Source: Mesocentrotus franciscanus
Taxonomy: Eukaryota; Echinodermata; Echinoidea; Camarodonta; Strongylocentrotidae
Direction of reading: 5' to 3'
DNA: 64,000 nucleotides
Assembly: GCA_037976565.1 (NCBI GenBank)
Contig: CP137667.1
Span: forward strand, 992,001 to 1,056,000
Positions 10,872-20,047 of the stretch are shown here, piece by piece (within the stretch, counting starts at the first letter, position 1; each line of letters begins with the position of its first letter). The position numbers and the translations under genes were made by a program. The notes beneath the pieces were generated by a model that was given only the letters and a program-made list of their open reading frames with translations, ran no database searches and was not told where the DNA came from.

Positions 10872-13800
10872 GGTTGCTAAGATTTGAAAAGAATGTCTGT
10901 GGGGCAAGGTTAAGACGAAATGACAAATGTTTCATAATTTTATTCAGAATATGTGCGAATCACATTCCTTTGAAGAATGTCCGTGGGGCAAGATCATGAC
11001 GAAATGACAAGTGTTTCATAATTTTATTCAGAATATGTGTGAATCATATTTCTTTGAAGTACAAAGTTTGTAAATGAGTAAACTTTTTGTTTCTGGTTCT
11101 CCACTTTTTGTGGAGCTATTGATTAGTTATTGATAGAAATATAAATTTATGGTGGTTATTGGTGGCGGTTATAAAGTAAGGTTTATAACATGGAGTAATG
11201 CGAGTTAAGGGAGTATGTCTGAATTTTGGATAGGTAATGCAGCATGGCATGATATCGCGGTTCGAAATGCATGACGTATAATGGATGGTTTTTAATACCG
11301 GAGCCCGGTTGGGAACACTATTGCTGGAATCGTTGACGGAGAGTTGGGAATGGGTGGTGTACCCGGGTTACATAAAATTTTCCCGTGTGATCGGGCGGCA
11401 TTCCTGATGGCTACAAGCTTGGATATCAGGTTATATATGGGGTGCAAATTTCCTCATTTTCCAGCATTAATTCAGGCACTATTTGCTAAGATTTGAAAAG
11501 AATGTCCGTGGGGCAAGGTCATAACGAAATGACAAGTGTGTCATAATTCTTATTCAGAATATGTGAGAATCATATTTCTTTAATATATATAATATATATA
11601 ATATGGATATCAGGTTATATATGGGGTGCAAATTTCCTCATTTTCCAGCATTGATTCAGGCACTATTTGCTAAGATTTGAAAAGAATGTCCGTGGGGCAA
11701 GGTCATAACGAAATGACAAGTGTGTCATAATTCTTATTCAGAATATGTGTGAATCATATTTCTTTAAAGTACAAAGTTCGTAAATAATTATGTAAATTTT
11801 TTGTTTCTGGTTCCCCACTGTTTGTGGAACTATTGATTACATGTAGTTATTGATAGAAATATAAATTTATGGTGGTTATTGGTGGCGGTTATAAAGGAAG
11901 GTTTATAACATCATGGAGTAATGCGAGTTTAAGGGAGTATGTCTGAATTTTGGATAGGTAATACAGCATGGCATGATATGCGGTTCGATATGCATGACGT
12001 ATAATTGTTGGTTTTTAATACTGGAGCCCGGTTGGGAACACTTTTGCTGAAATCATTGACGAGAGTTGGGAAAGGTGGTGCACCCGGGTTGCATAAAATT
12101 TCCCCGTGTGATCGGGCGGCATTCCTGATGGCTAAACGCTTGGATATCAGGTTATGTACAGTGTATGGGGTGCAGATTTCCTCATTTTCAAGCATTGATT
12201 CCAGCACTAGTTCTGTAATCGGGTTGGATACTCAAATTAGTGTGTAATGCACTTTTGCTGGAATCGTTGATGAGAGTTGGGAATGGCTGGTGCACCCGGG
12301 TTACAATTAAATTTTCTCCGTGTGATCGGGCGGCATTCCTGATGGCTAAACGCTTGGATATCAGGTTAGGTATGGGGTGCAAATTTCCTCATTTTCCAGC
12401 ATTGATTGCAGCACTAATTGCTAAGATTTGAAAAGAATGTCCGTTGGGCAAGGTCATAACGAAATGACAAGTGTGTCATAATTTTTATTCAGAATATGTG
12501 TGAATCATATTTCTTTGAAGTACAATATTTGTAGATATGTAAACATTTTGGTTTCTTGTTCCCCATTTTTAGGGAGCTATTGATTAGTTATCGATAGAAA
12601 TATATATTTATGGGTGGTTATTGGCGGTTATAAAGTAAGGTTTATAACATTATGGAGTAATGCAAGTTTAGGGAGTATGTCTGAATTTTAGTTAGGTCAT
12701 ACAGCATGGCATGATATCGCGGTTCGATACGCATGATGTATATTTGTTGGTTTTAGAGGCTGCTTTTGGAAAAAGCAGGGGAGCTATGAACGTGAAATTT
12801 TGTTTCATTTTTGGTCAGCAATTATTCACAGTAATTGTATGCGTGTGTTGCGTAATGGATATTGCACTGTTTTATACTGAGGTTTCTGGTATGTACCTGG
12901 GAATTGGCTGGAATTACTGTGGAATTAGCTGGAATGAAGTATTTAATGTTTATTCCAAGAAGCCTCAATATGGGACCGGAATTGCTTGGAATAAATACAG
13001 GTCCGACTATTTAAGAACAGTAGGATTGATCTCTGTACCTTCATTTTTATGTTAACCTCGCGGAGACGGAGGCCAAAGGGGCACATTGGTAGCGGAGGAG
13101 ATTAGCCAAAATTCTAAGAGTTCTTTGTATATGGCAATGGCGATTTGTTTTTGTATTTGGAGGTTGCTAAGATTTGAAATGAATGTCCGTGGGGCAAGGT
13201 CATGACGAAATGACAAGAGTGTCATCATTTTTATTCAGTATATGTGTGAATCATATTCCCTTGAACTGTACAAAGTTTGTAAATATGTAAATTTTTTGTT
13301 TCTGGTTCTCCACTTTTGTGGAGCTATTGATTAGTTATTGATAGAAATATATATTTCTGGGTGGTTATTGATGGCCGTTATAAAGTAAGGTTTATAACAT
13401 TATGGAGTAATCGAAGTTTAGGGAGTATGTCAGAATTTTGGTTAGGTAATAGAGCATGGCATGAGAAAAGGGGAAGAAAAAAAGAAAAAAAGAAGAAGCA
13501 AGGGTTGCCTGCGGTACCGGGTATATGGTTTCTGGAGTGGTTATACATTCGTGCTTGGTAATTAGTTGGCTTCAATTTTTGGTGAGAATTTTCACCTCAA
13601 GCTGATTTATATGCTCTCCAGCGAAACCGTGTTCTTTGGCGGCGAGCTATTTAATTTGCTCGTTGGCGGAATTTATCAATTTGGGCCTTCATCACACTTA
13701 CATATAATAGCAAGAAATTATATTACCATTCGTAAGACAAGTAATTCCAGGAGCCTCGCTCGATTTTACATGCGGGGAGGTATACCTGGAGGGAAGTGAT

Positions 13801-14320
13801 GGAGCCCGGTTGGGAACACTTTTGCTGGAATCGTTGATGAGAGCTGGGAATAGGTGGTGCACCCGGGTTACTTAAAATTTTCCCCGTTTGATCGGGCGGT
13901 ATTCCTGATGGCTAAACGCTTGGATATCAGGTTATGTATGGGGTGCAAATTTCCTCATTTTCCAGCATTGATTCCAGCACTAGTTCTGTAATCGGGTTGG
14001 ATACTCAAATTTGTGTGTAATGCACTTTTGCTGGAATCGTTGATGAGAGCTGGGAATGGGTGGTGCATCCGGGTTACATACAAATCTTCCCCGTCTGATC
14101 GGGCATTCCTGACGGCTAGCAAGGGGTGCTCGTGGCAATGCAGAGGGGACATTCGTTTACGAGAAGGGGTTTCTAGCCGTGGTTTAACCCTTCTCTGGCT
14201 ACACGATTGGATTTCACATATTTGATTTTAAGGTTTATGTATGGGGTGCAGATTACAGCTTAGATTCCAGCACTAGTTCTGTAATTGGGTTGGATACTCA
14301 AATATGTGTGTAATGCAATT
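10872..14320. repeat. Higher-order repeat array (~0.73 kb period) in the TIR element
   Basis: Three interleaved repeat types recur in the same order. R1 begins GCTAAGATTTGAAA (at 10872, 11488, 11671, 12420, 13167). R2 contains GAGCTATTGATTAGTTA and GGCATGATATCGCGG (at about 11090, 11800, 12540, 13280). R3 contains GGAATCGTTGATGAGAG and GATCGGGCGGCATTCC (at about 11312, 12040, 12250, 13810, 14030). The R2 spacing of about 710-740 bp defines the higher-order unit. No ORF is conserved between units. The equivalent array in contig C is 56722-60160. Confidence 0.85.
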
Positions 14321-14456
14321 ATAATAATTGGCGTGAATTCATGTACCGCCATGGTAAAATGATACATGTACAAATGACAGAATCCAATGTTAAATAAAAG
14401 CCACGAAAAATGCATAATTCGAACGGTTTGTCGTTTCCTCCTTTATCAGCCGTGTA

Positions 14457-14501
14457 TAAGAAATTTTAAAGAGTTACCAAAAACGCTTTCAAACATATTT
14501 A
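14457..14501. repeat. 45 bp copy of the LINE flank between the two TIR units
   Basis: This spacer starts right after the right TIR of unit 1 and repeats almost exactly the LINE sequence that lies directly left of unit 1 (7404-7443; shared core GAGTTACCAAAAACGC). It is followed at once by a second left TIR. It is far too long for a normal target duplication and points to tandem duplication or template switching of flank plus element. Confidence 0.85.
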
Positions 14502-16309
14502 TACACGGCTGGTAAGCAATTCCATTTGTGTTTTGGTTTTGCTGGTCAAGATGACGCAACAATAAGCTTGTTTACATTGTTGTCAAGGATTTGGCGCCTT
14601 TAGACAAGGCGCGCTTTTGTGGCGCGTTTCCGAATGCGCCCCTTTTGCACACGAAACGCATAACACGCGATTTTGAGAGCGCGTACGTACGCGCACGTAG
14701 AAATTATGTCATTCTCTCGTGGCTTTTGGTAGAGGCAAGACCTGTTGATTTGGACAATCAAAAATACCCACCCACCATCCCCAATATCACCGCCTGTGTA
14801 GCATTAGGTTGTCTTGCAAGCAATAAGATTCTGTAATAATGGTTTTCTTGGTTTAAGGAATAAGTTATGATTGACACGATATTTGTGTTGTCTCACAGAT
14901 ACGAATGCAATTATGCATGGAGATTGTTTTAATGCTTGTAGGTCAAGCAATCGAATAGGGTACAGTGGAATTTTAGTTAAAGGAGATTTGATATATAACA
15001 ATATGTTGTTAATATAGCGAATAACATTCCTGGTCCCAGCTCGTTATACCATATTTTGTTGTTAACTGGGTATATATACCGGCATTTCTGCTGTAGCATG
15101 GTAGTTTTAATGGTGTTATACCGGCTTTCCGCTGTATACAGTGAGTTTGAAGGTATTTAGTGATTGTGTTAATGAATGACAGGATAATTGTATTCCCAAG
15201 GGACACGCACGGTAATGCTATAACAAATTAAAAGTTTACTCGGATCTGGAGCAAATTGCTTGGTCGCACAAATATCTGCGGTTGGCTCCGCAGTCGTGGG
15301 CCGTGAGCCGAGGAATTTTGTCCCGGTCATGTTTTTTTCAGATCAGGGGTCTGAAGATCGGGTTTCGCCCTCACCTCATCCGAAAGGGGTCACGGAGTGG
15401 CCTCGGGGAGGGTGTCTAAATACGCGCATCGCGTATAATTTGTGTTGTGACATGTGTAATTGCAATTGGTGCATGCTATATGAATAAAATCACTGTTTGA
15501 AATATAGGTCGCCGACCTGGACGGAATTTATCAATTTGGGCCTTCATCACACTTACATATAATAGCAAGAAATTATATTACCATTCGTAAGACAAGTAAT
15601 TCCAGGAGCCTCGCTCGATTTTACATGCGGGGAGGTATACCTGGAGGGAAGTGATGGAGCCCGGTTGGGAACACTTTTGCTGGAATCGTTGATGAGAGCT
15701 GGGAATAGGTGGTGCACCCGGGTTACTTAAAATTTTCCCCGTTTGATCGGGCGGTATTCCTGATGGCTAAACGCTTGGATATCAGGTTATGTATGGGGTG
15801 CAAATTTCCTCATTTTCCAGCATTGATTCCAGCACTAGTTCTGTAATCGGGTTGGATACTCAAATTTGTGTGTAATGCACTTTTGCTGGAATCGTTGATG
15901 AGAGCTGGGAATGGGTGGTGCATCCGGGTTACATACAAATCTTCCCCGTCTGATCGGGCATTCCTGACGGCTAGCAAGGGTGCTCGTGGCAATGCAGAGG
16001 GGACATTCGTTTACGAGAAGGGTTTCTAGCCGTGGTTTAACCCTTCTCTGGCTACACGATTGGATTTCACATATTTGATTTTAAGGTTTATGTATGGGGT
16101 GCAGATTACAGCTTAGATTCCAGCACTAGTTCTGTAATTGGGTTGGATACTCAAATATGTGTGTAATGCAATTATAATAATTGGCGTGAATTCATGTACC
16201 GCCATGGTAAAATGATACATGTACAAATGACAGAATCCAATGTTAAATAAAAGCCACGAAAAATGCATAATTCGAACGGTTTGTCGTTTCCTCCTTTATC
16301 AGCCGTGTA
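14502..16309. mobile_element. TIR element unit 2 (1.8 kb), contig B copy
   Basis: The first ~265 bp match the left end of unit 1 (7444-7711), and the last ~790 bp (15521-16309) match its right end (13669-14456). The middle (14768-15520) is different sequence. The ends TACACGGCTG / CAGCCGTGTA are the same. This is a shorter member of the same family, or a rearranged partial duplicate, lying head to tail with unit 1. No protein was recognised in it. The contig C copy is 60334-62141. Confidence 0.75.
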
Positions 16310-18207
16310 TAAATTAATATTTATTTTAATCCATGTACAGCTTTTTTTAATCCTATTACCCCCACAGAAATAATCAATATTGTAAGTAAATTAAAAAATA
16401 ATGAGAGTTCTGGTCATGATGATGTAAATGTTAAATTATTGAAAAACGTTGTTCATATTATATCATGTCCTTTAAGTGCAATATTTAATATTTCGTTATC
16501 TACAGGAATAGTTCCAGTTCAATTAAAACTTGCAAAGGTTATTCCTGTTTTTAAGAATGGTACTAAAGAAAATGTTTTTAATTATCGACCCATATCTATA
16601 CTCCCTGTTTTCTCAAAGATTTTAGAAAGAGCTGTTTATAATCGACTATTTATGTTTTTAAATAAGTGTAATATTATCACTGAATGCCAATATGGTTTCA
16701 GACCTGGGCACTCTACATCTAATGCAATTATGCATTTTATTTATAATGTTTTGAAAACTTTTGAAAATAATAATTTCTTAATGGGCCTTTTTTTAGATTT
16801 AAGTAAAGCATTTGACACATTAGACCACACTATTTTATTGAAAAAATTATATTATTATGGTAGACGTGGAGTAACTTTAAAATGGTTGACAGTTATTTAG
16901 AAAATAGAACCCAATTTGTACAAATAAATAAAGATAAGTCTAATACCGAAAAGCTTAGATGTGGAGTGCCTCAAGGATCTATTCTTGGACCTCTTTTATT
17001 CATTATTTATGTTAATGACATGTGCAATATTTCTGATAAATTGAAGTTTATTTTATTTGCTGATGACACAAGTGTTTTTATGTCTCATTCTGATGTCCAG
17101 GTTTTACAAAATGTTTTTAAGCAAGAAATTGTGAAACTTTCCAATTGGTTTTTATATAATAAATTGGTTTTAAATTATGATAAAACTAAGTATATGGTTT
17201 TTACAAATAAAAATATTGATTTTAACAACATTCATTTACGAGTAAATGATCATAAATTTGAACGTGTAGATAATCTGAAGTTTTTAGGTATTGTAATTAA
17301 TCATAAATTGAAGTGGCATGAGCATATAAATGTGGTGTGTAATAAAATAACAAAAAATATTGGTATTTTATATAAAGTTCATTTTATCCCTTAAATATTC
17401 TGAAAATGTTGTATCATACTTTAATAACACCTTATTTTAATTACTGTATAGTTGCATGGGCAAATTTTAATAAAAATGATATGTTAAGGTTACTTAAGCT
17501 TCAAAAGAAAGCAATACGCATTATAACTCATTCCCAATATTATGCTCACTGTAATCCTTTATTTTGTAAACTTGGAATTTTGAATGTAATCGATATGCAC
17601 AATTTTTATATTGCAGTTTTCATGTTTTTATGTTTTAATGGTAATTTGCCTACTTTTTATCAACATGTTTTAAATTGAATTGTGATGTGCATAATTTTAA
17701 TACTAGAAATGCCCTAAATTATCACCTTCCCAAGATAAGAACGACATGTATGAAAAATTCACTATTTTTTAAAGGACCATTAACATGGAATAGTATACCT
17801 CACGAAATAAAAAAATGCAAAACTCTCAATCTTTTTAAAATTAAATATAAACAATTTCTGTTAAATAAGTATAATAATCAGTATTAATAGCATAGGCAAG
17901 TTTGACACTTTTTTTGTTTAAACTCTGATTGTACATGACAGTATGTTTTAGTATGTTTGTTTTTTATTGTTTTTTTGTTCTGTTCTTTTGATCTTGTTTC
18001 TCTTTTTCCTGTATGTGTGTGTTCTAGGGGTAGGCTTTCATATAAGGAATCCCTCCTTTCTGCCTATCCCAAATACTCTCATAAATTGCCATTTTTTAAA
18101 TTTGTTTTCACTATTTTGTTTTTTTATCATTCCATTCTGTATTTGTATGTTTTAAATGTTTTTATGAAGAGTGTTGAATAAACTTTGAATTGAATTGAAT
18201 TGAATCT
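16310..18207 (+). mobile_element. CR1/L2-like LINE, 3' half (reverse transcriptase, 3' UTR and tail)
   Basis: The LINE resumes with FFNPITPTEIINIV, followed by RT blocks NYRPISILPVFSKILE, QYGFRPGHST, FLDLSKAFDTLDH, CGVPQGSILGPLLF and the catalytic FADDT. Next come KTKYMVF, FLGIVI and the C-terminal NTRNALNYH and GPLTWNSIP segments. Frame breaks lie near 16875 (a T seems missing before GACAGTTATTT), near 17394 and near 17677. The 3' UTR has AATAAA-like sequence and a short tail of GAATT/TTGAA repeats at 18187-18205. The tail abuts the polypyrimidine tract and acceptor of an MS4A-like exon. The 5' half of the same element is in contig C. Confidence 0.88.
16439..17887 (+). pseudogene. LINE reverse transcriptase domain (frameshifted)
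   Basis: The RT polymerase region is spread over four open segments: 16439-16900, 16882-17394, 17406-17678 and 17675-17887. Each joins the next with a single-base shift in or next to a short homopolymer. The enzyme reverse-transcribes the element RNA at the nicked target. The catalytic aspartates in FLDLSKAFD and FADDT are present. Because the breaks are all 1 bp, the underlying element may be nearly intact. Confidence 0.85.
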
Positions 18208-18223
18208 CATTGTCTCTACGCAG

Positions 18224-18450
18224 GCCAGTACACTCAGCCGGCGGGAATCGTTCAACTCCCTCCCGGATACAACGCTCAGCAGGCTTATCCCTCTGCTGTC
18301 CAGCCTGTTGCTCCAGCTCCCTACAACCAAGCTCCTGCTGTCCCGTACAACCAAGCTCCTGAAGCCTCGCACTACCAAGCCCTTGGTGCCCCGTACAACC
18401 AAGCGCCTGAAGCCCCATACAATCAAGCCAGTGCTGCCCCGTACAACTAA
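18224..18450 (+). CDS. MS4A/CD20-like gene M2, last exon (proline-rich YNQAP tail)
   Basis: The acceptor is CTCTACGCAG at 18223. The first two bases complete a glycine codon, then QYTQPAGIVQLPPGYNAQQA and a tail of repeated APYNQ/YNQAP units ends at TAA 18448. It is paralogous to the last exon of M1 (34702-34856). Its partner exons are not in contig B. Exon 5 of M2 (50485-50521, contig C) ends one base into the needed codon and lies directly before the 5' end of the LINE whose 3' end abuts this exon. The tail should be cytoplasmic, as in MS4A proteins. It has about six repeats against three to four in M1. Confidence 0.85.
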
Positions 18451-18593
18451 CAAGCAGCTGCTGCACCCATCAAACCTGGCGGGTTGGTGGCTTAAATGTG
18501 CTAAGAAAATAGGTCGTATTACTAAAACTAGAAATTACCCCGACATGCAAATGCTTCAATTGGGAATAACAAGTAATAGCTATATACTTGATA

Positions 18594-18599
18594 AATAAA
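18594..18599 (+). promoter_or_regulatory. AATAAA polyadenylation signal of M2
   Basis: AATAAA about 145 bp after the stop codon, within a 3' UTR conserved with the M1 copy (35034-35039). Confidence 0.65.
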
Positions 18600-19780
18600 A
18601 TGCAAGCCTTCTCCGAGACACACGGACATTAAGATAAAAAGTAGTTCATCCCCGCAAACTTTCAAATATTCTGAAGAGAGTGGTTTGGATTCTTAACCGT
18701 GATACAGTGTTCATAATTTGACATAATTTCTTTATTTAATTTCTGCAATTGGTAATTAAAAGATAGCAGGTGAGAAAATTTAGTATGCTTAAATAACGGC
18801 TGATCTATTTTTATAGATTATATGCATAAAGTCACGGAAAAAACAATCATGATATCGTGACATGATTATTAAGAATGTCTTTCGGAAACTAAATACATCA
18901 GCACTTCTTTAAAAAAGCCGTCAATGAATTATTCTTGTTCAGTGTCTGAAACGCAAAACAGAGTGCCATAAACATGACAAATGCTAAAACAAGAAAACAA
19001 ATAAAAAGGGAAAGGTTCCATTTACAAAAATAGGTGGGTAAGCGTAGGATGTTGTGGACTGTGTTTACTGCATTATTTCATCGTTTTATTCATTAATTTA
19101 ATAAGGCAAATTGAAAGAAAGTACAACAGACCGAAAATAACAAAAGAAAAAAAAAGTGCGTAGATTAGAACTATAATATGTTATTTTAAAACAGTCTGAA
19201 TTATATTTGTTGACATAACAAACAATGCAGTAAACAATACAACAAGTTAATACCTTACATCTTGCCTTATTACGCGCACATTCTTATAATGCTTTCATTT
19301 TTGTAGAATGACTCTTTCTATTATCGAAGTCATATTATATGCTTAGGCTGAGGTGGGCACACCAAATACATTCGAGCTGAAACTTCAATATTCTGAAATA
19401 TCATTTTTGAGGCTTTGTATATTAAGCTGAATTTTCACATCTTACAAGGCGCGTATTGTAGGAGACACCTTTCATATTTGTTTTTGTTTGTTTTATGTTG
19501 ATAAAATATTTGAGCAGCTATAAATTCATAGCTTCAGTACTTCAAATTATTTTTATAGAATATTTTATAGAATAGAACATTTATTTAAAAATGTGATCTT
19601 TTCAGTCCATAAGATTTCACCGTAGTTGAATTCTTAATGTATAATAATAATAATAATGGCTTCCTTTCGTGGTATTTTGGTGTGTCATTTTGGACGTTAA
19701 TTTTGTAATTTTGTAAGTCTGTTTCGTTCTTCTGAAGTCAGCATCATGTCTAGCATAATGTCAGGAACGACCAGCATCAT

Positions 19781-20047
19781 ATGCATCTTCATCTTTCTGC
19801 TCCTTCCCCTCTTTTCACCTGTACAAACTCTTCTCCTGTCCCGATCGAAATAACTACGTACACACGTTCTGAGCTGCTTGACCTTCGCCTGGGAACCACG
19901 CCCACGAAGCCGGACGGTTACGATGACTTTCCGCGTGAGGTGAAACCCCGAAAGCGCGGGAAAAGAGGTGGTCTGCGAAGCCGTATACGGAGACGTAAGT
20001 CCAACCCTCCTTTACTGACAATACTTTTGGAAACGTTCGATCTTTGA
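19781..20047 (+). pseudogene. N-terminal segment of the Rex1-like ORF (frameshifted from the main ORF)
   Basis: The segment reads TTYTRSELLDLRLG and then the basic stretch KPRKRGKRGGLRSRIRRRKS, typical of the region just before the endonuclease in Rex1-type elements. One base out of frame the sequence continues as NTFGNVRSLSNKMDEL, so a 1 bp indel near 20010-20030 separates it from the main ORF. Confidence 0.7.

Larger units (their letters stand above)
7444..14456. mobile_element. Large TIR element inserted in the LINE, unit 1 (7.0 kb), contig B copy
   Basis: The left end TACACGGCTGGTAA is matched in inverse orientation by the right end TTATCAGCCGTGTA, and the ends are flanked by TA (or TATA). 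The insertion splits the LINE ORF between endonuclease and reverse transcriptase. Contents from left to right: about 300 bp with GC-rich, CpG-containing sequence, a TAGGCCTA-rich zone, a spliced SGNH-like relic (8078-9338), a 455 bp direct tandem repeat (9484-10390), and a higher-order repeat array (10872-14320). No transposase or integrase could be recognised, so the superfamily is unknown and the copy is probably non-autonomous. The same unit is at 53257-60288. Confidence 0.7.

Noticed and set aside
12711..13055. 114-codon open frame, also at 58549-58893
   Set aside because: The corresponding part of the neighbouring repeat unit (10397-10770) has stops and the frame is kept in the two copies only through compensating indels. 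It is likely a chance frame within the array.
18127..18466. Minus-strand frames over the YNQAP exon (also 34669-35007)
   Set aside because: They are antisense shadows of the repeat-rich exon, with no splice or start evidence.
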